A stretch of 64,000 nt of DNA, taken from positions 496,001 through 560,000 of the forward strand of contig JADJQT010000002.1 in assembly GCA_016712595.1 (NCBI GenBank). Direction: 5' to 3'. The DNA comes from Rhodospirillales bacterium. GTDB taxonomy: Bacteria; Pseudomonadota; Alphaproteobacteria; Rhodospirillales; Defluviicoccaceae. The notes under the pieces were generated by a model. The model did not search any database and was not told the origin of the DNA. It saw only the letters and a list, made by a program, of their open reading frames with translations. Both the position numbers and the translations under genes were made by a program. Positions within the stretch are counted from its first letter, which is position 1. Every line of letters begins with the position of its first letter. This document shows positions 45,235 through 54,291 of the stretch, one piece after another.

Positions 45235-46788
45235 TCAAGCGGCGCGCTGGCCGCGGCGGAATAATGCCAGGACTTCCTCCCGTCGCACCGCTCCCAGCAT
45301 GTGGGCGAACAGCCCGAAACTGGCGATGCCGGCGGCGATGAGCGCCGCCAGCACCGCCGCGCGGGCAACGAATGCGCCGGCGAGCCAGGGCTCCGTCAGC
45401 CGCCCCAGGCCCCACAGTGCGCCGGTCATCGCGGCGGTGGCGAGGAGCGTGCGCGGCACGCGGGCGCGCAGGCGCGCGTCGGTGCGCAAGAAGCCCCGCC
45501 GGTAGAGCACGACGGCGAGAAGGACGGCGTTCAGCCAGTTCGCGATCGACGCGGCAAGCGCGATGCCGACATGCTTCATTGGTCCCATCAATGCCGCCGC
45601 GACGGCGACGTTGACCACCGCGCTGAGGGCGGCGATTTTGACCGGCGTCGAGGTGTCTTCCCGGGCATAAAATCCCGGGGTCAACGATTTGACCAGCATC
45701 AACGCCGGCAGGCCGACGGCGAACGCGGCGAGCGCTGCTGCGGTTTCGCTCACGTCGGCGGGACTGAACGCCCCGCGGCGAAAGAGAACATCGATGATCG
45801 GCGCCGCCAGCACGACCAGCGCCGCCGCCGCCGGCAGCATGAGGAAGATGGCGAATTCCAGCGCCCGGTTTTGGCTGTGCAACGCCCCCGCCGCGTCGCC
45901 GGTGCGAAGCTGACGGGACAGAAGCGGCAGCAGCGCGGTGCTGACGGCAACGCCGATGATGCCATAGGGAAGCTGGCTCAGCCGGTCGGCGTAGAACAGG
46001 TAGGAAACGGCGCCGGACGGCAGCAGCGAGGCGAGCACGGTCCCCGTCATGACGTTGACCTGGTAGACTCCGGCCCCGAACGCCACCGGCAGGGCGCGTC
46101 GGAGCAGGCGCCGGACGTCCGGGGTCAGTCGCGGCGCCGGCATGCGCAGCCATACCCCCTCGCGCCCGCAACTGCCCATCAGCCACAGGAACTGCACAAT
46201 TCCGGCGATCACCAGACCCCAGGCGAGCGCATGTCCCGGGGTCGGCATCAACGGGCCGGTTCCGGTCAACGCGGCGATCAGCGATAAGTTGAGCAGGATC
46301 GGCGTCGCTGCCGGCGCGGCGAATCGGCCGAGCGCGTTCAGTACGCCGCCTTGAAGCGCCGTCAGCGAGATGAACAGCAAATAAGGAAAGGTGAGCCGGG
46401 AAAACGTGACGGCAAGATCGAACGTCTGGGTGCCGATGAAGCCGGGCGCAAGGGCCATCATCGCCAGCGGCATCAGAATTTCGACGGCGAGCACGAAGAC
46501 CAGCAGGACCGTCGTCAGCACCGCCATTGCCCGCTCGGCGAAGGCTAGCGCCTGATCGCGGCCGTCGGTGGTCAGTGTGCCGACGAAGATCGGCACGAAC
46601 GCCGCGGAAAAGGCGCCTTCGGCGAACAGCGAGCGGAAGAGGTTGGGAAACCGCAAGGCGACAAAGAATGCATCGGCGACGGGTCCCGCACCGAGGAACG
46701 CTGCGATCAGCGTATCGCGGATGAAACCGAAGACCCGGCTGATCGACGTCAGGCCGCCGATGGTGAGGATGGAGCGGAGAAGCGACAT
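45235..46788 (-). CDS. murJ: Lipid II flippase MurJ
   Basis: Moves the peptidoglycan precursor lipid II across the inner membrane. The 517 residues form about 14 helices; the start MSLLRSILTIGGLTSISRVFGF with IRDTLIAAFLGAGPVADAFFVALRFPN is the MurJ/MviN signature, including the conserved Arg and Asp in helix 1-2 region. An upstream ATG at 46806 would add six residues. Neither has a clear ribosome site. Lies between glnD and trpS. Confidence 0.94.
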   Translation of the reverse strand: MSLLRSILTIGGLTSISRVFGFIRDTLIAAFLGAGPVADAFFVALRFPNLFRSLFAEGAFSAAFVPIFVGTLTTDGRDQALAFAERAMAVLTTVLLVFVLAVEILMPLAMMALAPGFIGTQTFDLAVTFSRLTFPYLLFISLTALQGGVLNALGRFAAPAATPILLNLSLIAALTGTGPLMPTPGHALAWGLVIAGIVQFLWLMGSCGREGVWLRMPAPRLTPDVRRLLRRALPVAFGAGVYQVNVMTGTVLASLLPSGAVSYLFYADRLSQLPYGIIGVAVSTALLPLLSRQLRTGDAAGALHSQNRALEFAIFLMLPAAAALVVLAAPIIDVLFRRGAFSPADVSETAAALAAFAVGLPALMLVKSLTPGFYAREDTSTPVKIAALSAVVNVAVAAALMGPMKHVGIALAASIANWLNAVLLAVVLYRRGFLRTDARLRARVPRTLLATAAMTGALWGLGRLTEPWLAGAFVARAAVLAALIAAGIASFGLFAHMLGAVRREEVLALFRRGQRAA

Positions 46789-46951
46789 GCTGGCCGTTTG
46801 CTGCATTGGGGCGGCGATTGCCCGCGTTCACCGGCGTTGCCCGGCGCCCCCGATCGGCTGGCGTGCCCGGACATCTGGGCCGGCCGCGTGGCCGCGAGCG
46901 CGAGTACTAGCGAGTTGCCCCGGGGAGCGAAACGCAAAAAGCGCGGCCTCG

Positions 46952-49759
46952 CTATTCCGCAGCGACCGATTCGGTTTGCGCTTCCTCGGCCATGCCGTCG
47001 CGTTCTTCGGCGGGCACGATGGCCTCGAGCAGGCGATGCTCCAGCCGGCGCAGCTTCTGGCCGTGTTCGATCTTCAGCCCGAAGACGTCCTTGACGTAAA
47101 AGACGTCGACGACGCGCTCGCCGTAGGTCGAGATGTGCGCGCTGACGATCTGAAGCCCGAGCGCGGTCAGCGTCGAGGTGACGTCGTGGAGGAAGCCGGG
47201 CCGGTCGCGGCCGTTGACCTCGATCACCGTATGGGTGGCCGACGCCTTGTTGTCGAAGATGACCCGAGGCGCGACCTTGAATACTCCCGTTCGGCTGGGA
47301 AGGGCACGCTCACGCATATCGCGCAGCTCTTGTGCCGGCTGCATGTTGCCGACGACCGCAGCTTCGATGCGCATGCTGAGGCGCTGCAGGCGATCGTCGC
47401 TGTCGAACGGGCGCCCGGACAGGTCTTGGATCAGAAAGACGTCGAGCGCCATGCTGTTGGCGAGCGTGACCACCTTCGCCCCCACGATCGAGGCGCTGGA
47501 CAGCGAAATCGCCCCGGCGATCTGGGCGAACAGGCCGGCGTGATCGGGGGCATAGATGGTGATCTCGGTGACGTCGCGCGACGGGTGCGGGCGCGCCTGG
47601 ACGCACAGGGCCGTGCCGGCGCGGTCGGCCCTGCGCATCAGCTCGAAGTGGCGCGCGTGCTCGTCGACGCGGAATCCTAGCCAGTAGTCGGAATAGCCGC
47701 GACTGATGTAGGTCTCGCGGGTCTCGTCATCCCAGTCGACGAGGACGTCGCGAAGCCGTCCCTTGGCCCGCTCGACGCGCTGCGTCCGCCGCACCGCCGG
47801 TTGGCCCGCCGCCATCTCCAGTTCCTCGAGCGCCCGGTAGTAGAGTTCGTCGAGCAGGCCGCACTTCCATGCGTTCCAAATGTTGGGGCCGACGGCGCGA
47901 ATATCGACATTGGTCAGGATCAGCAGCATGCGCAGGCGCTCGGGCGACTGAACGTTGGCGGTAAAATCGACGACGGTCTTCCAGTCGTCGATATCGCGCT
48001 TGAACGCGGTCCGGCTCATCAGCAGGTGCCGGCGGACAAGCCACGCCACGGTTTCCGACTCCCAGTCGTCGAGGCCAAGGCGCGGCGCGAGCTGAAACGC
48101 GATGTCCGCGCCGAGTTCGCAATGCTCGCCGCCGCGCCCCTTGGCGATATCGTGCAGTAGAACGGCGAGATAAAGGGCGCGGCGTGAACGAATCTCGCCC
48201 AGCGCCGCCGTCGCCGCCGGATGCTGCTCGCGCAGCTCGCCGCGCTCGATCCGGTTCAAGATGCCGATCGCCCGGATGGTGTGCTCGTCCACGGTGTAGA
48301 CGTGGTACATATCGTACTGCATCTGCGAGACGACCCGGCCGAAGTCGGGAATGAACCGGCCGAACACGCCGGCTTCCCCCAGGCGCTTCAGCGCTAGCTC
48401 CGCGCCGCTCTCGTGGGTCAGCATGCTGACGAACAGACGATTGGCTTCGGGTGAGGCGCGCAGCTTGGCATCGACCATGCGGAGGTTCTGATGCACCAGG
48501 CGCAGAGCCTGCGGGTGGATATCCAGACCCTGGCGCTGCGCCTCGTAGAACAGCCGCAGGAACAGTACGGGATCGCGCTCCAGTGCCTCCGCGCCATCGA
48601 GAGCAAGGCGGCCCCCATCGATGATCAATCCGGGGGGAAGCCTGCGAAACAGCGCGCGCGACAGCGACGGCAGGCGGAAGCGCCGCCGCGGCTTCTTGTG
48701 CTCGTCCTCGAGGACGGCGCAGAGGATTCGCGTCAGGTCGCCGACGGTCTTGGTGACGCGGAAGTAGTGCTTCATGAAGCGCTCGACGCCGCGTCCGGTC
48801 GGCCGGTCATGGTAGCCGAGGCGGTTGGCGATGAGTTCCTGCACGTTGAACGTCAGGCGCTCTTCCGGGCGGCCGGCGACGTAGTGCAGGCAGCAACGGA
48901 CGGTCCACAGAAAATTCTCGGCGCGGCGGAACTGGCGGGCATCCGCCTCGGTGAAGACGCCGAGTTCGACCAGCCCACCCACGTTCTTGACGTGGTAAAG
49001 ATACTTGACGATCCAGAACAGGGTCTGAAGATCGCGCAGGCCGCCCTTTCCCTCCTTGTTGTGCGGTTCGAGGACGTATCGGGAATCGCCCATGCGCTCA
49101 TGCCGGGAATCCCGCTCGGCGAGCTTCTGCTCGACGAAGGCAACGCTGGTCCCGGCGACCACATCGCTGCGGAACCGCTGCTCGAAATGGTGGAACAGCG
49201 GCTTCGAGCCCCACAGCCAGCGTGTTTCGAGCAGGCTGGTGCGGATGGTCAAGTCGTCTTTCGACAGCCGCACGCACTCATCGATCGTCCGCGTCGCGTG
49301 ACCGACCTGCAGTCCGGAATCCCAAAGGATGTAAAGGACGTACTCGACGATCCGCTCAAGCCGGCTCGTCGGCGCCGATAACAGGAACATCACGTCGATG
49401 TCGGAAAAGGGCGCGAGTTCGCCGCGCCCGTAGCCGCCTGTCGCGGTGATCGTCATCGTATCCGCCGCGTCCCCAGGGCCCGGTGGATAGACGGAAGTGC
49501 CGGCGAAGTCGTAGATGCAGCGAACGAGCTGGTCGACGAGAAACGCGTTCGCCTGGACGACCTCGGCGCCCTTTATGTGGTCGGCCTCGAACCGGCCGCG
49601 GATCTCGCCGACGCCGCGATAGAGCGCAGCCTTGAAGATTTGCAGGACATTGGCGCGCGCGCGGGCGCTGACCGATCCCCAGGAACGGACCTGCTCGTCA
49701 AGCTCGGCGATCAGCGCCTTTCGATTGATGATGGCGCGACGATTATGAATGCGGTACAT
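46952..49759 (-). CDS. glnD: Bifunctional uridylyltransferase/uridylyl-removing enzyme GlnD
   Basis: Nitrogen sensor that uridylylates PII proteins when glutamine is low and deuridylylates them when it is high. 935 residues: nucleotidyltransferase domain with GGYGRGELAPFSDIDVMFL, a long helical linker, an HD domain with LYLAVLLHDIAKGRGGEHCELG, and two C-terminal ACT domains (from about residue 740) that bind glutamine (TIYAPDHAGLFAQIAGAISL and EVNGRDRPGFLHDVTSTLTAL). ATG at 49759 fits the family N terminus (MYRIHNRRAI). Upstream of murJ. It fits a diazotroph, where PII governs NifA and nitrogenase. Confidence 0.96.
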   Translation of the reverse strand: MYRIHNRRAIINRKALIAELDEQVRSWGSVSARARANVLQIFKAALYRGVGEIRGRFEADHIKGAEVVQANAFLVDQLVRCIYDFAGTSVYPPGPGDAADTMTITATGGYGRGELAPFSDIDVMFLLSAPTSRLERIVEYVLYILWDSGLQVGHATRTIDECVRLSKDDLTIRTSLLETRWLWGSKPLFHHFEQRFRSDVVAGTSVAFVEQKLAERDSRHERMGDSRYVLEPHNKEGKGGLRDLQTLFWIVKYLYHVKNVGGLVELGVFTEADARQFRRAENFLWTVRCCLHYVAGRPEERLTFNVQELIANRLGYHDRPTGRGVERFMKHYFRVTKTVGDLTRILCAVLEDEHKKPRRRFRLPSLSRALFRRLPPGLIIDGGRLALDGAEALERDPVLFLRLFYEAQRQGLDIHPQALRLVHQNLRMVDAKLRASPEANRLFVSMLTHESGAELALKRLGEAGVFGRFIPDFGRVVSQMQYDMYHVYTVDEHTIRAIGILNRIERGELREQHPAATAALGEIRSRRALYLAVLLHDIAKGRGGEHCELGADIAFQLAPRLGLDDWESETVAWLVRRHLLMSRTAFKRDIDDWKTVVDFTANVQSPERLRMLLILTNVDIRAVGPNIWNAWKCGLLDELYYRALEELEMAAGQPAVRRTQRVERAKGRLRDVLVDWDDETRETYISRGYSDYWLGFRVDEHARHFELMRRADRAGTALCVQARPHPSRDVTEITIYAPDHAGLFAQIAGAISLSSASIVGAKVVTLANSMALDVFLIQDLSGRPFDSDDRLQRLSMRIEAAVVGNMQPAQELRDMRERALPSRTGVFKVAPRVIFDNKASATHTVIEVNGRDRPGFLHDVTSTLTALGLQIVSAHISTYGERVVDVFYVKDVFGLKIEHGQKLRRLEHRLLEAIVPAEERDGMAEEAQTESVAAE

Positions 49760-49832
49760 GGCACCTGCGATCCTTCGCCCTGTATATAAAGGGCCGGCGG
49801 GCGTTCGCACGCGTTTCTTGCTGCGGGGAGCT

Positions 49833-50324
49833 ATGACGGCAAGTCAGTTGCTCATCATCGATGTTCAAAACGGCTTTCTCACCGAATGGACGGCGCATGT
49901 GCCTGCGCGCGTCGCCTCGTTGCAGGAGAGTTTTGATTTCGTCGTTGCAACACGATTGTACAACCCGCAGAAATCATTGTACCGCAAGCTGATCGGTTGG
50001 ACCGCTTTTTCCCTAGGCTCGAGCGATACGCAACTTGCCTTCACACCGCGCGACAATGCGACCATTATCGATAAATCGGTTTACTCCTGCGTAAACGAAG
50101 CGTTCGTCGAACGCCTGCGCCGTGAGGGCATTTCGCGAGTGCACCTGTGCGGAATCTCCACGGACGGCGGCGTGCTGGCGAGCGCCATCGACCTGTTCGA
50201 GGCGGGAATCGAGCCGGTGGTTCTGGCGCATGCCTGCGGATCGAGCGCCGGACACGCCGAACACCAGACGGGACTGCAGGTCTTGCGGCGAATGATCGGC
50301 GACAAGCAGGTCATCGGCTCGTAG
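49833..50324 (+). CDS. Isochorismatase-family hydrolase with Gly at the nucleophile position
   Basis: A 163-residue protein of the isochorismatase-like fold. GGGGAG lies 5-10 bases before the ATG at 49833. The conserved Asp in LLIIDVQNGFL and the Lys in IDKSVYSC are present, but the nucleophilic Cys of cysteine hydrolases (xTDxCV) is Gly in GISTDGGVLASA, as in true isochorismatases and PhzD, which use no covalent step. A Cys sits five residues earlier. Substrate unknown. It is divergent from glnD across 73 bases. Confidence 0.82.
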   Translation: MTASQLLIIDVQNGFLTEWTAHVPARVASLQESFDFVVATRLYNPQKSLYRKLIGWTAFSLGSSDTQLAFTPRDNATIIDKSVYSCVNEAFVERLRREGISRVHLCGISTDGGVLASAIDLFEAGIEPVVLAHACGSSAGHAEHQTGLQVLRRMIGDKQVIGS

Positions 50325-50517
50325 CTGGTCCACATCAACCCGGCAGGGGCGACCCGGCAATGGCCCCGCGGGCGACCGACAGTCGGCCGCACGGGGGGGG
50401 GGCGAGCCTCGCCGCCGCCCCTGCGGTCCGTACGCGATGCCGGGGAATCGCCGCCAGCCCATGGATGGGATGGGCCGGGCAGGTCAGGCTGATCAGAACC
50501 GCAGACGGCGGCTGATC

Positions 50518-51186
50518 TCACCGCTCGTTCCGCACCTCGGCATCGAGGCCGGAGGGGCAGGTGAGTCCGGTGCCGCCGAGGCCGCAATAGCCATAAGGGT
50601 TCTTGGCCAGATACTGCTGGTGATAATCCTCGGCGTAATAGAACTTCGGCGCGTCGATGATCTCGGTGGTGATCGGCCCGAACCCGGCGCGGGTGAGCGT
50701 CTCCTGGAAGTGCTCGCGGGATGTTTCGGCGAGGACGCGTTGCGTCGGGACCGTGGCGTAGATCGCCGAGCGGTACTGCGTACCGACGTCGTTGCCCTGG
50801 CGCATGCCCTGCGTCGGGTCGTGACTCTCCCAGAAGACGGTCAGCAGGTCCTCGTAGCGGACGGTCCGCGGATCGAAGACGACGAGGACGACCTCGGCGT
50901 GACCGGTGCGGCCGCTGCATACCTCCTCGTAGGTGGGATTGGCGGTATGGCCGCCGGCGTAGCCGACCGCCGTCGTCCACACGCCGGAAACGGTCCAGAA
51001 TTTGCGCTCGGCGCCCCAAAAGCAGCCGAGGCCGAAGATCGCCTGCTGCAACCCTTCGGGGAACGGCGGACGGAGCGGATGGCCGGTGACGACATGGCGG
51101 TCGGCGACCGTCATTTCTTCCTGCCGTCCCGGCAGCGCTTCGCTCAGCGTTGGCAGAACGGCCTTGGTCTTCGAACGCAACCACAC
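50518..51186 (-). CDS. msrA: Peptide-methionine (S)-S-oxide reductase MsrA
   Basis: Repairs oxidised methionine. I start at the GTG at 51186 because a perfect AAGGAGG lies 7 bases upstream; the protein then begins VWLRSKTKAVLPTLSEALPG, the typical MsrA leader. The catalytic GLGCFWGAER follows at about residue 55, with TAVGYAGG and YRSAIYAT, HQQYLAKNPYGYCG (resolving Cys region) and C-terminal CPSG. 222 residues. An upstream frame to 51318 is ignored. Confidence 0.94.
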   Translation of the reverse strand: MWLRSKTKAVLPTLSEALPGRQEEMTVADRHVVTGHPLRPPFPEGLQQAIFGLGCFWGAERKFWTVSGVWTTAVGYAGGHTANPTYEEVCSGRTGHAEVVLVVFDPRTVRYEDLLTVFWESHDPTQGMRQGNDVGTQYRSAIYATVPTQRVLAETSREHFQETLTRAGFGPITTEIIDAPKFYYAEDYHQQYLAKNPYGYCGLGGTGLTCPSGLDAEVRNER

Positions 51187-51597
51187 GGTGGCAACCTCCT
51201 TCTGCACGGCGAGCGAGGATCGGACGGCATCACCGGCCCGGCCTCGCACTACGGCGTAATGTGGCCTTGCCACAGGGCGGCGGGAAGGGGCGGTGGCGCA
51301 TTGGAACGATGTCGCCACCCTATCGGCCGCGCCCGCCCTTGCGACCCCGCCGTCGTGCCTCGGCGGAGCCGTTCCCCGGAGCCGCGAGGTTCAAGCACGT
51401 TTCTCTGATTGATCACGTTCCCTCGCGCACCGATGGAGAGGCGGCTGATCCGAGCAGTTCCTTGATCCCGGTGCGCCAAGGTCTATGTTCTAGTCTCGAT
51501 CGCTCCGGGTTGAGCGGCTGTGGCGGGGAATTCGGCTTCGCGTCGCCGCGAGCCACTGGTGCTCCGGCGGTCATCGTTCAATAGGGGGGGCTGATTT
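51187..51597. other. Intergenic region between msrA and the RTX exoprotein gene
   Basis: About 410 bases of divergent promoter region. I see no gene; open frames here have unusual residue make-up. A GGGGGGCT ribosome site lies 6 bases before the next ATG. Confidence 0.5.
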
Positions 51598-53388
51598 ATG
51601 ACCAACATACTCCGTGTCAGTACCGCCGCTGACGGCACGCAAGGGAACAACCTTAGCGGTTATCATTCTCCCATATCGGCCGACGGACGCTACGTCGCTT
51701 TTTCCAGTACCGCCACCAACCTGGTGGCCGGGGATGACGCGGTCGCGGACGTCTTCGTCAAGGACTTGCAGACCGGGGCCATCACCCGCGTCAGTACCTC
51801 CGCCGACGGCCGCTCGGGGAACCAGGGGAGTTACTATTCGTCGATTTCCGCCGATGGGCAGCACGTCGCGTTCGAGAGCGCGGCCTCCAACCTGGTTCCG
51901 GGCGACGTTGCCAATACGTATGACGTCTTCGTCAAGGACGTGCACACCGGGGCGATTACCCGCACCGCCACCGGAGTACCGGCGATCGGTGCCAGCGTTC
52001 ATTCGTCGATCTCGGCGGATGGCGGCTCCGTCGTGTTCGCAAGCCCGGGGAACCTCGTTGCGGGCGATACGAATGATTTTTGGGATGTGTACATCCAAGA
52101 CCTGGGAACGGGCGAATTGAGGCTCGTCAACGTCGATGCTGCCGGCGCTCAGGGAAATGGATATGGCGACTACCCTTCGATCTCGGCGAGTGGGCGGTAC
52201 GTCGCGTTTGACAGCTTCGCCTCCGACCTGGTTGCGGGCGATACCAACGGACGTGTCGATATCCTGGTCAAGGATCTGCAGACGGGCGCCGTTGCCCGGG
52301 TCAGCACATCGGCTCACGGCGCGCAGGCGAACGATCACAGCACCCAGGCGTCGATCTCCGCCGATGGGCGCTACGTGGCCTTCGCCAGCGATGCCTCCAA
52401 TCTGGTGGCGGACGATACCAACGGGTTGACCGATATCTTCGTTAAAGACCTGCAGACCGGAGCGATCATCCGGGCGACCACGGGTGCCGACGGCACGCAG
52501 GCGAACGCCGACAGCACCCATGCGTCGATCTCCGCCGACGGGCGCTATGTGGCCTTCGCCAGCAATGCCTCCAACCTGGTTTCCGGCGACACCAACGGGG
52601 TGACCGATATCTTCGTTAAGGACCTGCAGTCCGGGGCGATCATTCGCTTGAGCACCGCCGACAACGGCGCGCAGGGCAACCACCCGAGTGTCGATCCCTT
52701 TCTGTCCGCTGACGGGCATTTTGTCGCATTCAACAGTAGCTCCAGCAATCTCGTTGCCGGCGATACCAACGCGCGCTCCGATATCTTCCGGGCGAAGGTG
52801 GACTTCGACGCTTTGTCACAGGGCGACGGAGCCAACAACCATCTCGTCGGCGGCGCGGACGACGACACCCTGATCGGCTACGCTGGCGCCGATACTTTGG
52901 AGGGAAATGGCGGTCAAGACGTTCTGCTCGGCGGCGAGGATCGCGACGTGCTGCTGGGCGGCAGCGGAGCCGATACCCTGGACGGCGGAACCGGCAACGA
53001 CCGGCTGCACGGCGGCAACGGCGCCGACCATCTCGTCGGCGGCCGGGGGCATGATACGCTGATCGGCGGGCTCGGGCGGGACACCCTGGAGGGCGGCATC
53101 GGCCACGACCTCTTTGTCGTCAACGCCGACAACTCGCCCTTTGGCGGCGGCGATACCATCGCCGACTTCGCCAGCGGCGAGGACCGAATCGATCTTCGTG
53201 CCGTGAACGTCCACCTTTTCGTCGGCGCTGCCGCCTTCACCGGTGGCGACGGCGTGATCGAGGCCCGTATCGACCTATCCAGCCAGCAGCTTCAGGCGGA
53301 CCTGAACGACGACGGCATCTTCGATGCCGGCGATCTGCAAATTCACGGTATCCACGCCATCGCCGCCGCCGATCTGCTTCTGGCGTAA
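51598..53388 (+). CDS. Large secreted protein: beta-propeller-like repeats plus RTX calcium-binding repeats
   Basis: A 596-residue protein without an N-terminal signal peptide, as expected for type I secretion. Residues 1-405 are about seven repeats of some 57 residues, each with SISADGRYVAFxSxAxNLVxGDTN and (D)IFVKDLQTGAITRVST, resembling TolB/PD40 beta-propeller blades. Residues 425-500 are RTX nonapeptides (GGxGxDxL: GNGGQDVLLGGEDRDVLLGG and similar), which fold on calcium. The C-terminal 60 residues (ADNSPFGGGDTIADFASGED...) are a typical RTX end, used as secretion signal. No secretion genes are adjacent. Function of the propeller is unknown. Confidence 0.88.
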   Translation: MTNILRVSTAADGTQGNNLSGYHSPISADGRYVAFSSTATNLVAGDDAVADVFVKDLQTGAITRVSTSADGRSGNQGSYYSSISADGQHVAFESAASNLVPGDVANTYDVFVKDVHTGAITRTATGVPAIGASVHSSISADGGSVVFASPGNLVAGDTNDFWDVYIQDLGTGELRLVNVDAAGAQGNGYGDYPSISASGRYVAFDSFASDLVAGDTNGRVDILVKDLQTGAVARVSTSAHGAQANDHSTQASISADGRYVAFASDASNLVADDTNGLTDIFVKDLQTGAIIRATTGADGTQANADSTHASISADGRYVAFASNASNLVSGDTNGVTDIFVKDLQSGAIIRLSTADNGAQGNHPSVDPFLSADGHFVAFNSSSSNLVAGDTNARSDIFRAKVDFDALSQGDGANNHLVGGADDDTLIGYAGADTLEGNGGQDVLLGGEDRDVLLGGSGADTLDGGTGNDRLHGGNGADHLVGGRGHDTLIGGLGRDTLEGGIGHDLFVVNADNSPFGGGDTIADFASGEDRIDLRAVNVHLFVGAAAFTGGDGVIEARIDLSSQQLQADLNDDGIFDAGDLQIHGIHAIAAADLLLA

Positions 53389-53394
53389 CCGCGT

Positions 53395-53428
53395 GCCGCT
53401 GCCCGCGCGCCCGGGTAGCGGCGCTTTT
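53395..53428 (+). terminator. Terminator between convergent RTX and transglutaminase genes
   Basis: GCCGCT (53395-53400) pairs with AGCGGC (53417-53422), extended by CCCG with CGGG, followed by CTTTT. It sits in the 39-base gap and may serve both strands. Confidence 0.55.
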
Positions 53429-54291
53429 CAGGGTTCTTGCCGCTGGGTCTGGCTCTGGTGGGGTTCCCGGCTTTGCGGCGCGCTGTGTTGATCGCGCGTC
53501 ACGGTCACGCGTACAGTCATCTCTTCGATGCCTCCGCCCTTGCGCATGCCGCGGATGGGCGCGGCGCCAAGGTAGTCGAACGCGATGGCAAGGCGCACAT
53601 AGGCATCGGTCGCGCTCTGGCTGTTTGTCGGATCGAACGAGACCCAACCGAGATCCTCGACGAACGCCTCTGCCCAGGCGTGAGTGGCGACACTGCCGCG
53701 GCCACCTTCGTAGTCACAGAGATAGCCGCTCACGTATCGAGCGGGAATTCCGAGGACGCGCGCGCCGGCGATAAACAGGTGCGCATGGTCCTGGCACACA
53801 CCCTTCCCGCGCTCCAAAGCCTCCGCCGCTGTCGTTTCCACGTCGGTGAAGCCGCCTTCGTAGGCAACCCCGTTGTGCAGAAGCCACATCAGCGCATGCA
53901 GCGCCGCGATGGCTCCCTCATCGTTCCGTCGTTCCAGCAGCGGGCGGGCGAGGGCGTCGATGCCGTCGTCGATCTCGGTGTATGGCGTCGGCCGCAGGAA
54001 CATCAGCGGCGGCAGCCCGTCGTCGGCGGGGACGACGCCGAACGTATCGAGCGTTTCGATCTCACCGCGGACCATCACCGGTACTTCGTCGTGCACGCCG
54101 CTCTGCACCGAAATGTGCGCGAAGTTGCCGAAGCCATCGATCCAGCGGCGGACCTTTCCGGGTGTGGTCACCGACCATGAGAGCACCGATTGACAGGAAT
54201 CGGCGCGGGGGGTCAGCCGCAGATACTGTGTCGTGTGATGGGCCGGCTCACCGAAGCGGTAGTGCGTTTCATGCTCGATCGACAGTCTCAT
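53428..54291 (-). CDS. Transglutaminase-like protease domain protein
   Basis: A 287-residue protein of the bacterial transglutaminase family (with the Bact_transglu_N leader: RLSIEHETHYRFGEPAHHTTQ). The catalytic Cys is at residue 166 in GKGVCQDHAHLFI, the His in SVATHAWAEAFV and the Asp in WVSFDPTNS. Its start overlaps the alpha-E gene stop by four bases. Third gene of an operon with alpha-E and the circularly permuted ATP-grasp, a well-known trio whose product is probably a modified peptide. The polar C-terminal tail is probably disordered. Confidence 0.9.
   Translation of the reverse strand: MRLSIEHETHYRFGEPAHHTTQYLRLTPRADSCQSVLSWSVTTPGKVRRWIDGFGNFAHISVQSGVHDEVPVMVRGEIETLDTFGVVPADDGLPPLMFLRPTPYTEIDDGIDALARPLLERRNDEGAIAALHALMWLLHNGVAYEGGFTDVETTAAEALERGKGVCQDHAHLFIAGARVLGIPARYVSGYLCDYEGGRGSVATHAWAEAFVEDLGWVSFDPTNSQSATDAYVRLAIAFDYLGAAPIRGMRKGGGIEEMTVRVTVTRDQHSAPQSREPHQSQTQRQEP

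Noticed and set aside
44280..45341. 353-codon plus-strand frame
   Set aside because: Antisense shadow of trpS.
45182..46831. 549-codon minus-strand frame over murJ
   Set aside because: Alternative frame with Arg/Ala-rich composition; murJ explains the region.
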